Source: Streptomyces sp. TBY4
GTDB taxonomy: Bacteria; Actinomycetota; Actinomycetes; Streptomycetales; Streptomycetaceae
DNA length: 64,000 bases
Assembly (NCBI RefSeq): GCF_024213195.1
Contig: NZ_JANAVF010000003.1
Span: forward strand, 519,420-583,419
Direction of reading: 5' to 3'
The notes below the pieces were generated by a model, which saw nothing but the letters and a program-made list of their open reading frames with translations, had not been told where the DNA came from and ran no database searches. Both the position numbers and the translations under genes were made by a program. This document shows positions 31,305 through 41,288 of this stretch, one piece after another. Position 1 is the stretch's first letter; each line of letters opens with the position of its first letter.

Positions 31305-33749
31305 CTACTTCGCCTCGGCGTCGGTCCCCGGCTCCGCCGGGACCTCCGCCTCGGCGGCCGGCTTCGCGGCCTCGGCGGCCGGCTTCGCGGCCTCGGCGGC
31401 CGGCTTCGCGGCCTCGGCGGCCGGCTTCGCGGTCTCCGCCGACGGTGCCTCAGCCTCGGCAGCGGCCTCTGCCACTGCCTCCGCCGGCTCCTCCGCCGCC
31501 TCCGGCTCCGGTTCCGGCTCCGGCTCCGCCACCGGAGGTTCCGGCGTCTTCACCGATTCCAGCAGCAGCTGCGCCACGTCCACTACCGTGACGTGTTCCT
31601 TCGCCTGGCCGTCGTTCTTCTTGCCGTTCACCGAGTCGGTGAGCATGACGAGGCAGAAGGGGCAGGCGGTGGAGACGATGTCCGGGTTCAGGGACAGGGC
31701 CTCGTCGACGCGCTCGTTGTTGATCCGCTTGCCGATCCGCTCCTCCATCCACATCCGCGCGCCACCGGCGCCGCAGCAGAAGCCCCGCTCCTTGTGGCGG
31801 TGCATCTCCTGCTGGCGCAGGCCCGGCACGGCCGACATGATCTCGCGCGGCGGCGTGTAGACCTTGTTGTGCCGGCCCAGGTAGCACGGGTCGTGGTACG
31901 TGATCAGCCCGTCGACCGGGGTCACCGGCGTGAGCCGGCCCTCGTCGATCAGGTGCTGGAGCAGCTGCGTGTGGTGGATGACCTCGTACTCGCCGCCCAG
32001 CTGCGGGTACTCGTTCGCGATGGTGTTGAAGCAGTGCGGGCAGGTGGAGACGATCCGCTTCGCCGACTTCGGCTTCTTGGTCGACTCGTCCTCGTCGTCC
32101 TCGCCGAAGGCCATGTTCAGCATCGCGACGTTCTCCTGCGCGAGCTGCTGGAACAGCGGCTCGTTGCCCAGGCGGCGCGGCGAGTCACCGGTGCACTTCT
32201 CGTCGCCGCCCATGATCGCGAACTTGACGCCCGCGATGTTCAGGAGCTCCGCGAAGGCCTTCGTGGTCTTCTTCGCCCGGTCCTCCAGGGCGCCCGCGCA
32301 GCCGACCCAGTACAGGTAGTCGAACTCGGAGAGGTCCTCCGCGTCCTTGCCGATGATCGGGACCTCGAAGTCCACCTCCTTGGTCCACTCGACGCGCTGC
32401 TTCTTCGCGAGGCCCCAGGGGTTGCCCTTCTTCTCCAGGTTCTTGAGCATCGTGCCCGCCTCCGACGGGAACGCGCTCTCGATCATCACCTGGTAGCGCC
32501 GCATGTCGACGATGTGGTCGATGTGCTCGATGTCCACCGGGCACTGCTCGACGCACGCGCCGCACGTGGTGCAGGACCACAGCACGTCGGGGTCGATGAC
32601 CCCGTTCTCCTCGGCGGTGCCGATCAGCGGGCGCTCGGCCTCGGCGATGGCCGCGGCCGGGACGTTGGCCAGCTGCTCCGCCGTCGCCTTCTCGTTGCCC
32701 TCCATGTCCTTGCCGCCGCCGGCCAGCAGGTACGGGGCCTTGGCGTGCGCGTGGTCGCGCAGCGACATGATCAGGAGCTTGGGGGAGAGGGGCTTGCCGG
32801 TGTTCCAGGCGGGGCACTGCGACTGGCAGCGGCCGCACTCGGTGCACGTGGAGAAGTCGAGGATGCCCTTCCACGAGAACTGCTCGACCTGGGAGACGCC
32901 GAAGACGTCGTCCTCGCCCGGGTCCTCGAAGTCGATGACCTTGCCGCCGCTGGTCATGGGCTGGAGCGCGCCCAGCGCGACCGCGCCGTCCGCGTTGCGC
33001 TTGAACCAGATGTTCGGGAAGCCGAGGAAGCGGTGCCAGGCCACACCCATGTTGGTGTTCAGCGAGACGACGATCATCCAGATCAGCGAGGTGCCGATCT
33101 TGATCATCGCGGTGAAGTAGATGGCGTTCTGCAGCGCGCCGAGCGACATGCCCTTGAAGGCCAGCACCAGCGGGTACGAGACGAAGTACGCGGGCTCGTA
33201 CGAGTCCACGTGGTGGATCGCGCCTTCGAGGCCGCGCAGGCACAGGATCGCGAGGCCGATGGTCAGGATGATGTACTCGACGAAGTACGCCTGCCAGGCC
33301 TTGGAGCCGGCGAAGCGCGACTTGCGGCCGGCCCGCGAGGGCAGCGAGGCGAGGCGGATCCCCATCAGGACGAGGATGCCGGCCACCGTCATCAGGCCGA
33401 TGAACTCGATGTAGAGCTCGAACGGCAGGAAGCCGCCGACGAGCGGCAGGACCCAGTCCGCCTGGAAGAGCTGCCCGTACGCCTGCACCAGCGTGGGCGG
33501 CAGCGTCAGGAAGCCGATCGCGACGAACCAGTGCGCGAAGCCGACGAGGCCCCAGCGGTTCATCCGGCTGTGGCCGAGGAACTCCCGGACCAGGGTGAGC
33601 GTTCGGGCTTTCGGGGCGTCCGTACGGCTGCCTGCCGGTACGGGCTGTCCGAGCTTCACGAAGCGGTAGATCTGCGCCACGGCTCGGGCGAGCAGCGCGA
33701 CGCCGACCACGGTCAGGACCAGCGACACGATGATCGCGGCGAGTTGCAT
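31305..33749 (-). CDS. Membrane iron-sulfur oxidoreductase (heterodisulfide reductase-like)
   Basis: This 814-residue protein has five or six membrane spans in the first 240 residues. Two [4Fe-4S] ferredoxin motifs follow, CTECGRCQSQCP and CTTCGACVEQCP, then two CCG domains (STCPHCFNT ... HDPCYLGRHNK ... FCCGAGGARM, and ACPFCLVML). This is the pattern of HdrD/GlpC-like reductases, which pass electrons between quinone and a soluble partner. The last 110 residues are a Glu/Ala/Pro-rich tail with four AKPAAEA repeats. It is widely kept in actinobacteria; the physiological partner is unknown. Confidence 0.9.
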   Translation of the reverse strand: MQLAAIIVSLVLTVVGVALLARAVAQIYRFVKLGQPVPAGSRTDAPKARTLTLVREFLGHSRMNRWGLVGFAHWFVAIGFLTLPPTLVQAYGQLFQADWVLPLVGGFLPFELYIEFIGLMTVAGILVLMGIRLASLPSRAGRKSRFAGSKAWQAYFVEYIILTIGLAILCLRGLEGAIHHVDSYEPAYFVSYPLVLAFKGMSLGALQNAIYFTAMIKIGTSLIWMIVVSLNTNMGVAWHRFLGFPNIWFKRNADGAVALGALQPMTSGGKVIDFEDPGEDDVFGVSQVEQFSWKGILDFSTCTECGRCQSQCPAWNTGKPLSPKLLIMSLRDHAHAKAPYLLAGGGKDMEGNEKATAEQLANVPAAAIAEAERPLIGTAEENGVIDPDVLWSCTTCGACVEQCPVDIEHIDHIVDMRRYQVMIESAFPSEAGTMLKNLEKKGNPWGLAKKQRVEWTKEVDFEVPIIGKDAEDLSEFDYLYWVGCAGALEDRAKKTTKAFAELLNIAGVKFAIMGGDEKCTGDSPRRLGNEPLFQQLAQENVAMLNMAFGEDDEDESTKKPKSAKRIVSTCPHCFNTIANEYPQLGGEYEVIHHTQLLQHLIDEGRLTPVTPVDGLITYHDPCYLGRHNKVYTPPREIMSAVPGLRQQEMHRHKERGFCCGAGGARMWMEERIGKRINNERVDEALSLNPDIVSTACPFCLVMLTDSVNGKKNDGQAKEHVTVVDVAQLLLESVKTPEPPVAEPEPEPEPEAAEEPAEAVAEAAAEAEAPSAETAKPAAEAAKPAAEAAKPAAEAAKPAAEAEVPAEPGTDAEAK
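31348..31432 (-). repeat. Four tandem 21-bp units in the reductase tail
   Basis: The 21-bp unit encodes AKPAAEA and is repeated four times nearly without change, so unit number can vary by slippage without frame loss. It is a coding repeat, not a CRISPR. Confidence 0.85.
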
Positions 33750-33769
33750 GGGAGGGCTCCTCGGGCGGC

Positions 33770-33798
33770 ACTTACTAAGCGGTAACTTATTCAGTCAA
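33770..33798 (-). promoter_or_regulatory. Candidate promoter of the Fe-S reductase with overlapping inverted repeat
   Basis: On the minus strand TTGACT and GTAAGT are 17 bp apart. TTAC-N6-GTAA (33772-33785) overlaps the -10 region and could be an operator, for instance of a TetR-type regulator. Both are by-eye assignments. Confidence 0.4.
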
Positions 33799-33859
33799 GG
33801 CTTGAGGTTACCCAGTCCCGACGCCGCAATGTAGCCGAGCGCGCGGTGATCTGCGTCGC

Positions 33860-34384
33860 TCAGGGTTGCCTGTGCCGCCAGGCCGCCCGCGGGGTCCGCG
33901 CGAGGATCGCCAGGTCCATCCCCAGCCAGTGGTTCTCCACATAGTGCCGGTCCAGCAGGTCCATTTCCTCCCACGGCAGGTCCGAGCGCGCGCTCACCTG
34001 CCACAGCCCGGTCATCCCGGGCCGTACGAGGAGCCGCTCTGGGCGGTCGTCCCCGGGCTGCGGTCGCGGCCCGACCAGCGACATCTCGCCCCGCACCACG
34101 TTGAGCAGCTGCGGCAGTCCGTCCAGTGCGCACCGCTCCAGCGCGGCCCCGGCCCGCCCCTTGCCGGCGCGGAACCGCCACGCCCGGTAGGGCCGCCCGG
34201 CCAGGCCCGCCGCGGGCTCGCGTACGAGGGCGCCCGCGCCCGGGGCCACGTACAGCAGCCCGGCGATCAGCAGCAGCGGTACGAGGAGCACCCCGAGCAG
34301 CAGCACCGCCCCGGCCAGGTCGAGCACCCGCTTGGCCGACGGCCATGGCACCGGCCGTGCGGGGAGGTGTAGCAGCAGAGGCAT
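33860..34384 (-). CDS. Short bacterial sugar transferase (phosphoglycosyltransferase)
   Basis: This protein of about 174 residues has one N-terminal hydrophobic hairpin (AKRVLDLAGAVLLLGVLLVPLL) and the family core: ALDGLPQLLNVVRGEMSLVGPRP and RPGMTGLWQVSAR. It would transfer a sugar phosphate to undecaprenyl phosphate at the start of glycan synthesis. It is shorter than WcaJ-type enzymes and close to the minimal PglC form. The usual N-terminal Lys/Arg-rich and Asp-Glu region is much reduced, so activity is uncertain. ATG 34384 is used; GTG 34402 is an alternative. No other glycan gene is adjacent. Confidence 0.75.
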   Translation of the reverse strand: MPLLLHLPARPVPWPSAKRVLDLAGAVLLLGVLLVPLLLIAGLLYVAPGAGALVREPAAGLAGRPYRAWRFRAGKGRAGAALERCALDGLPQLLNVVRGEMSLVGPRPQPGDDRPERLLVRPGMTGLWQVSARSDLPWEEMDLLDRHYVENHWLGMDLAILARTPRAAWRHRQP

Positions 34385-34542
34385 GCCAGCACGGTGCCGC
34401 ACGCCTCCGGCCGTGTGCGGGTGCCGCGCGGCCGTGGTGCCCCGTTCGGGTGCGGCGCCGTTGCCGGGGCTCAGCCCCGGACCCTGCGCCTCAAACGCCG
34501 GCGGGGCTGGATCTGCTCACGTTGCGCGTAAGGGGAGCCTAA

Positions 34543-36485
<1,943 letters not shown>

Positions 36486-36486
<1 letters not shown>

Positions 36487-37160
36487 TGTCGGAGGAGACC
36501 CCGGGCTTCGACGAGAAGCCCGAAGTCCCCGCCGACGCCGCGCCTGACGACGCGGCCGCCGAGCCGAAGGCCGCAGCTTCCTCCAAGGAGGAGGCCGCGG
36601 CCCCGGCCGGGGACTCCGCAGCAGCAGATGTAGCTCTTCTGGCCCAGCTGGACCAGGCCCGTACCGCGCTCGGCGAGCGCACCGCGGACCTCCAGCGGCT
36701 CCAGGCGGAGTACCAGAACTACCGCCGCCGGGTGGAGCGGGACCGGATCGCCGTCAAGGAGATCGCGGTCGCGTCCCTCCTGACGGAACTGCTCCCGACC
36801 CTGGACGACATCGGCCGGGCGCGGGAACATGGCGAGCTGGTCGGCGGCTTCAAGTCGGTGGCCGAATCGCTGGAGACCGCCGCGGCCAAGATGGGCCTGC
36901 AGCAGTTCGGCAAGGAGGGCGAGCCCTTCGACCCGACGATCCACGAGGCCCTGATGCACTCGTACGCGCCGGACGTCACCGAGGACACCTGCGTGGCGAT
37001 CCTGCAGCCGGGGTACCGGATCGGCGAGCGTACGATCCGTCCCGCGCGGGTCGCGGTGGCCGAGCCCCAGCCGGGCGCGGCGCCGAAGTCCGAGGCGGCG
37101 GAGGCCGAATCTGCGTCGGACCCGTCCGACAAGGACGCGGATGCAGCCGACAACGGCTGA
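36486..37160 (+). CDS. grpE: Nucleotide exchange factor GrpE
   Basis: This 224-residue protein speeds ADP release from DnaK. An acidic Ala/Glu-rich N-terminus (about 1-50) leads into the long GrpE coiled coil (LLAQLDQARTALGERTADLQRLQAEYQNYRRRVERD) and the beta domain (FDPTIHEALMHSYAPDVTEDTCVAILQPGY). The ATG shares a base with the dnaK stop. Confidence 0.97.
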
Positions 37161-37199
37161 GGTTGAACCAGTAGAGGCACGAGAGGAGGGACACCGGGG

Positions 37200-38384
37200 A
37201 TGAGCACGAAGGACTTCGTCGAGAAGGACTACTACAAGGTCCTCGGTGTCCCGAAGGACGCCACCGAGGCCGAGATCAAGAAGGCGTACCGGAAGCTCGC
37301 CCGCGAGTTCCACCCGGACGCCAACAAGGGCGACGCCTCGGCCGAGGAGCGCTTCAAGGAGATCTCCGAGGCGAACGACATCCTCGGGGACGCCAAGAAG
37401 CGCAAGGAGTACGACGAGGCCCGCGCCCTGTTCGGGAACGGCGGCTTCCGCCCCGGTCCCGGCGGGGGCGGCGGCTCGTTCAACTTCGACCTCGGTGACC
37501 TCTTCGGAGGCCAGCAGCAGGGCGGCGCGGGCGGCTTCGGCGGCGGCGGTCTGGGCGACGTCTTCGGCGGCCTGTTCAACCGCGGCGGCGCCGGCGCGGG
37601 TGCGGGGAACCGTACCCAGCCGCGCCGCGGCCAGGACATCGAGTCGGAGGTCACCCTCTCCTTCACGGAGGCGGTGGACGGGGCCACGGTCCCGCTCCGG
37701 ATGTCCTCGCAGTCGCCCTGCAAGGCCTGTTCGGGCACCGGCGACAAGAACGGCACGCCCCGCGTGTGCCCGACCTGCGTCGGCACCGGCCAGGTCTCGC
37801 GCGGCAGCGGCGGCGGCTTCTCGCTGACCGACCCCTGCGCCGACTGCAAGGGCCGCGGCCTCATCGCCGAGACCCCGTGCGACATCTGCAAGGGCAGCGG
37901 GCGGGCCCGCAGTTCCCGGACCATGCAGGTCCGGATCCCGGCGGGGGTCTCCGACTCCCAGCGGATCCGGCTGCGCGGCAAGGGAGCCCCGGGCGAGCGC
38001 GGCGGCCCGGCCGGTGACCTGTACGTCGTCGTGCACGTGGACGCGCACCCGGTCTTCGGCCGCAAGGACGACAACCTCACGGTGACCGTCCCGGTGACCT
38101 TCGCGGAGGCGGCGCTCGGAGCCGACATCAAGGTCCCGACCCTGAACGGCCCCGCGGTGACGCTGAAGCTGCCCCCGGGCACCCCCGGCGGCCGCACGAT
38201 GCGGGCCCGCGGCAAGGGGGCGGTCCGCAAGGACGGCACCCGCGGCGACCTGCTCGTGACGATCGAGGTCGCGGTGCCGACCGAGCTGAACGACAAGGCC
38301 CGTGAGGCCATGGAGCTGTACCGCGAGGCGACGGAGTCCGAGGACCCGCGCTCCGCGTTGTTCGAGTCCGCGAAGGGAGCATGA
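37200..38384 (+). CDS. dnaJ: Co-chaperone DnaJ
   Basis: This 394-residue type I J-protein has the J domain with HPD in EFHPDANKG, a long Gly/Phe-rich region (about 80-145), four zinc motifs (CKACSGTG, CPTCVGTG, CADCKGRG, CDICKGSG) and a C-terminal client-binding domain. It delivers clients to DnaK. A strong GAGGAGG site precedes it, 39 bp after grpE. Confidence 0.97.
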   Translation: MSTKDFVEKDYYKVLGVPKDATEAEIKKAYRKLAREFHPDANKGDASAEERFKEISEANDILGDAKKRKEYDEARALFGNGGFRPGPGGGGGSFNFDLGDLFGGQQQGGAGGFGGGGLGDVFGGLFNRGGAGAGAGNRTQPRRGQDIESEVTLSFTEAVDGATVPLRMSSQSPCKACSGTGDKNGTPRVCPTCVGTGQVSRGSGGGFSLTDPCADCKGRGLIAETPCDICKGSGRARSSRTMQVRIPAGVSDSQRIRLRGKGAPGERGGPAGDLYVVVHVDAHPVFGRKDDNLTVTVPVTFAEAALGADIKVPTLNGPAVTLKLPPGTPGGRTMRARGKGAVRKDGTRGDLLVTIEVAVPTELNDKAREAMELYREATESEDPRSALFESAKGA

Positions 38385-38385
38385 C

Positions 38386-38838
38386 ATGGACGGCCGCCGC
38401 AGGAGCCAGTACCAGCTCACCGATGAGACCCCGGTCTACGTGATCTCGGTGGCCGCCCAGCTCTCGGGACTGCATCCGCAGACCCTGCGCCAGTACGACC
38501 GCCTCGGCCTGGTCTCCCCGGGCCGTACGGCCGGGCGCGGCCGGCGCTACTCGGCCCGTGACATCGAACTGCTCCGCACGGTGCAGGCGCTGTCCCAGGA
38601 AGAGGGCATCAACCTGGCCGGCATCAAGCGGATCATCGAGCTGGAGAACCAGGTCGCCGCGCTCCAGCAGCGCGTGGCCGAGCTCTCCACGGCCGTCGAC
38701 GGCGCCGCCGCCGTCCTCCAGCAGCGCGAGGCCCAGGTGCACGCCTCGTACCGGCGCGACCTGGTCCCGTACCAGCCCCCGCAGCCGGGCAACGCCCTGG
38801 TGGTGTGGCGGCCGGCGCCGAAGCGGCCGCTGGGCTGA
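38386..38838 (+). CDS. hspR: Heat-shock repressor HspR (MerR family)
   Basis: This 150-residue repressor of its own operon starts at ATG 38386, right after the dnaJ stop. The MerR helix-turn-helix VYVISVAAQLSGLHPQTLRQYDRLGLVSP is followed by GRRYSARDIELLRTVQALSQEEGINLAGIKRIIELENQV, typical of HspR. HspR binds HAIR boxes with DnaK as co-repressor, so free DnaK closes the loop. Perfect or near-perfect boxes occur here at dnaK and clpB. Confidence 0.96.
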   Translation: MDGRRRSQYQLTDETPVYVISVAAQLSGLHPQTLRQYDRLGLVSPGRTAGRGRRYSARDIELLRTVQALSQEEGINLAGIKRIIELENQVAALQQRVAELSTAVDGAAAVLQQREAQVHASYRRDLVPYQPPQPGNALVVWRPAPKRPLG

Positions 38839-38865
38839 TCCCCGGCTGGCCGTCGGACATGTGCT

Positions 38866-38909
38866 GAGGCCCCGCGCGGACCCTTCTCGAAGGGCCCGCG
38901 CGGGGCCTC
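38866..38909. terminator. Terminator of the dnaK operon
   Basis: A perfect 14-bp stem (GAGGCCCCGCGCGG with its complement) lies after hspR, facing the convergent LuxR-type gene. Confidence 0.8.
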
Positions 38910-38966
38910 GGTGCGTGTCTGGAGCCCTGTCCGCCGTCAGCGGGGTCTTCCGGGCTTCCGGGGCCC

Positions 38967-40010
38967 TCAGTGCGGCTCCACGAGCCCCTCGGCGTCGCCG
39001 GGGCCCGAGTCGTGCAGGATGCCGGACTGGGCGATGAGGTAGCCCAGCTGGGCCCTGCTGCCGCTGCCGAGGGCGCTGGCCAGCTTCGCGATGTGCGCGC
39101 GGCAGGTGCGCACGTTCATCCCCAGGCGCCGGGCGATGGCCTCGTCGACGTGCCCCTCGATGAGGAGCTGGGCGATGGAGCGCTGCACTCCGGAGATTCC
39201 GTCCGGGCTGTGCGTGTAGGTGACCTTGTCGTTCAGCGGTACGGCCCTGCGCCACAGCTGCTCGAAGACCTTGATGAGGTACTCGATCAGTCCCGGGTGC
39301 CGCAGCTCCAGGGCGACCCGCCGATCGTGACTCGCGGGGATGAAAGCCACCGTGCGGTCGAAGATCATGAGACGCTCGATCAGTTCCTCGAGCGTGCGGA
39401 TCTCCACCTTCCCCGTGGAGATCCTGTCCACGTAGGCGAGCGTGCCCTGGCTGTGCCGGACGGTGTGCTGGTAGAGCGTACGGATCTTCACCCCGCGGTC
39501 GATCATGGGTGAGGCGCGTTCAAGGGACTGGCTGAGACTGAAGGTCGGCCGGGCGCCGCCCGGCTGGACGGTCAGGGCCTCGGTGTGGCACTCGGCCGTG
39601 GCCAGGTCGATGGCGGCGTTGATCTGGTCGAATCCCTCCAGCACCGTGATGGCGTGGGTGTTGGCGGGGCTCTGGGCGCTGAGGGCGAGGAACGGCTCGA
39701 ATGCGTCGGTGAGATCCACGGCGGTGCGCCGGCGGTCCTGGATCTCCCGTTCGATCGGGTGGAGCCGCTGGGCGAGCGCGACGGACGGTGGAACCGCGCG
39801 GAGTTGGTTCGCGTCGTCGGGGTCGGGGCGCAGCAGAGCGAATTCGAGCAGGCAGGGGGCGTTCCTGACATCACCGCGGGCGACGCGGCCGGCGCTCAGG
39901 GCCGCTGCGTAGAGTCGGGTTCCCTCGGCGCACATCTCCGTGACGGGGTGGCGATGTGTCGGGTTCGTTGTGCTTTGCGGCAAATCTCCACCCCCCAGGG
40001 TCCTGAACAT
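38967..40010 (-). CDS. LuxR-family HTH regulator
   Basis: This 347-residue protein has a C-terminal LuxR-type helix-turn-helix at about 280-335 (LLIEGHVDEAIARRLGMNVRTCRAHIAKLASALGSGSRAQLGYLIAQSG) and an N-terminal region without a receiver or ATPase motif. About 170-270 (SPMIDRGVKIRTLYQHTVRHS ... FDRTVAFIPAS) resembles the sensor part of streptomycete orphan LuxR proteins that respond to small molecules or peptides. It is divergent from a 59-aa secreted-peptide-like gene and a Rieske-fold gene, which it probably controls. Confidence 0.85.
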   Translation of the reverse strand: MFRTLGGGDLPQSTTNPTHRHPVTEMCAEGTRLYAAALSAGRVARGDVRNAPCLLEFALLRPDPDDANQLRAVPPSVALAQRLHPIEREIQDRRRTAVDLTDAFEPFLALSAQSPANTHAITVLEGFDQINAAIDLATAECHTEALTVQPGGARPTFSLSQSLERASPMIDRGVKIRTLYQHTVRHSQGTLAYVDRISTGKVEIRTLEELIERLMIFDRTVAFIPASHDRRVALELRHPGLIEYLIKVFEQLWRRAVPLNDKVTYTHSPDGISGVQRSIAQLLIEGHVDEAIARRLGMNVRTCRAHIAKLASALGSGSRAQLGYLIAQSGILHDSGPGDAEGLVEPH

Positions 40011-40113
40011 GTAAGAACATGATGCATCGTCCCTGTGGCACTGACGTGCCTGAATGAGCCATCGTCTGTCAGTGCGGGGGAGAAGATTCCATCAAGTGAG
40101 GACGAAGCCGACC

Positions 40114-40293
40114 ATGTATAAGAGAATGCTTCGCTCGGCGCTTGCCGTTGTTTTCTCCGTCGTCGCGATCCTTGGGGCAGTCGCCGCCGTCAACGGGGAC
40201 ACGGGAAGCGCTGAAGTCAGTGCGAGTTCGCCCGCCGACAAGAAGGTCGGCAACGACTTCGGCTGGGACACCATCACTGCGCGGGTTGCCTGA
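40114..40293 (+). CDS. 59-aa peptide with N-terminal signal/membrane segment
   Basis: The peptide begins MYKRMLRSALAVVFSVVAILGAVAAV, a good signal or single membrane segment, and leaves a mature part of about 32 residues, acidic in the middle and ending NDFGWDTITARVA. It has no cysteines. A GAGGA site lies 14 bases upstream; ATG 40126 is an alternative start. The stop overlaps the next gene (TGATG), so both are co-translated. With a divergent LuxR regulator this could be a peptide signal or a modified peptide precursor. That is inference from layout. Confidence 0.6.
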   Translation: MYKRMLRSALAVVFSVVAILGAVAAVNGDTGSAEVSASSPADKKVGNDFGWDTITARVA

Positions 40294-40604
40294 TGACCCC
40301 CGACGACAGCGGATTCCGCCGCGAAATGGCGTCCGCGTACCGCTCCGGCTGGCAGTTCATCGATCTCACCAGTGCCATTCCCTATGCCGGCGACTCATTG
40401 AAGGTCACCCTCTTCGGCCAGCCCATCATCGTGGTGCGCGAGGAGGACGAGGACGTCCGCGCCTACCGTTGTCTGCGTCGTCCCCGGGGCGCGCCGCAGC
40501 CTGTCCGCTGCGAGATCCGGTACGGCATGGTCTTCGTCAATCTGGACCAGCGTGATCACCAACTTTTCGAGCCCGACTCCGCCGCCACCCCCCGCAGTGC
40601 CTGA
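40293..40604 (+). CDS. Small Rieske-fold-like protein lacking cluster ligands
   Basis: This 103-residue protein follows the start of Rieske oxygenases (SGWQFIDLTSAIPYAGDSLKVTLFGQPIIVVREEDEDVRAY) and their later YGMVFVNLDQ strand. The C-x-H and C-x2-H ligand pairs should lie between these, but the sequence reads YRCLRRPRGAPQPVRCEIRYG, with two Cys and no His. It cannot hold a normal [2Fe-2S] cluster and lacks the catalytic domain. It is translationally coupled to the 59-aa peptide, so it may be a repurposed binding domain. The assignment is by pattern only. Confidence 0.55.
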   Translation: MTPDDSGFRREMASAYRSGWQFIDLTSAIPYAGDSLKVTLFGQPIIVVREEDEDVRAYRCLRRPRGAPQPVRCEIRYGMVFVNLDQRDHQLFEPDSAATPRSA

Positions 40605-40647
40605 AGCGATTCCCCTGTCGTCGCAGATCGCTCAGGTGCTACCCCCA

Positions 40648-40691
40648 CACAGCGACGCCATCGTGGACCTGACCACGATGGCGTCGCTGTG
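40648..40691. terminator. Strong hairpin terminator
   Basis: A perfect 19-bp stem with a six-base loop lies between the convergent Rieske-like and PPOX genes. Confidence 0.85.
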
Positions 40692-40742
40692 ATGTCCGTG
40701 TCCAGTGGTTGAACCGGACAAGGTTGAACACGCCACGGCCCG

Positions 40743-41189
40743 CTACGCGCGCCCCATGGCCCGGTCCAGGCTGATCTCCACGACCACCCGGTCCGGATTC
40801 GGCGAGGGCATCCGCCCGTACCGCTCCGCGTAGCGCCGCACCGCCTCCGCGACCGAGGCCTCGTCCGTACGGACCACCGCGCGGCCCTCCAGGGTCGCCC
40901 AGCGCCGCCCCTCCAGCTGGCACACCGCCACCCGGGCCCCGCCCTGCGGGCCGCCCTGCGACGCCAGCACGTTGCGGACCTTCTTGCTGCCCTTGTTGGT
41001 GATCACCCGTGCCAGTCCGGCCTCCGGGTCGTAGGTCACGCCCACCGGGACCACGTGCGGGCTGCCGTCGGGGCGCTGCGTGGTGAGCGTGCAGAGGTGC
41101 CGCTCCCGCCAGAAGGCGAGGAACTCCGGCGTCGGGTTGAGTACGTCTTGGGAGGGGCGGGCCGTGCCGGCCGGGCTGGGAGTCGACAT
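40743..41189 (-). CDS. PPOX-class FMN/F420-binding protein
   Basis: This 148-residue protein has the split-barrel fold of pyridoxamine 5'-phosphate oxidase-like proteins: [29 protein letters not shown] at the start, then [14 protein letters not shown] and [14 protein letters not shown]. The sequence resembles the F420-dependent group of actinobacteria more than true PdxH. Substrate unknown. It is divergent from clpB and its start is close to the clpB HAIR box, so HspR might affect it too. Confidence 0.85.
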   Translation of the reverse strand: MSTPSPAGTARPSQDVLNPTPEFLAFWRERHLCTLTTQRPDGSPHVVPVGVTYDPEAGLARVITNKGSKKVRNVLASQGGPQGGARVAVCQLEGRRWATLEGRAVVRTDEASVAEAVRRYAERYGRMPSPNPDRVVVEISLDRAMGRA

Positions 41190-41212
41190 GCGCGAAGGGT
41201 ACGTCCCTCCAC

Positions 41213-41233
41213 CTTGAGTGGAATAGACTCAAC
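41213..41233. promoter_or_regulatory. HAIR box (HspR operator) of clpB
   Basis: CTTGAGT-N7-ACTCAAC matches the HspR consensus at 13 of 14 positions and lies 55 bp before the clpB start, between divergent genes. Confidence 0.88.
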
Positions 41234-41288
41234 TTTGTGCAGGTTACCCATGTAAAGCACACGAAGTAGTGGAAGGGAGAAGGCGCAC

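Noticed and set aside
31348..31432. Short direct repeats resembling a CRISPR
   Set aside because: Units are contiguous 21-mers without spacers and encode AKPAAEA in frame within the reductase gene.
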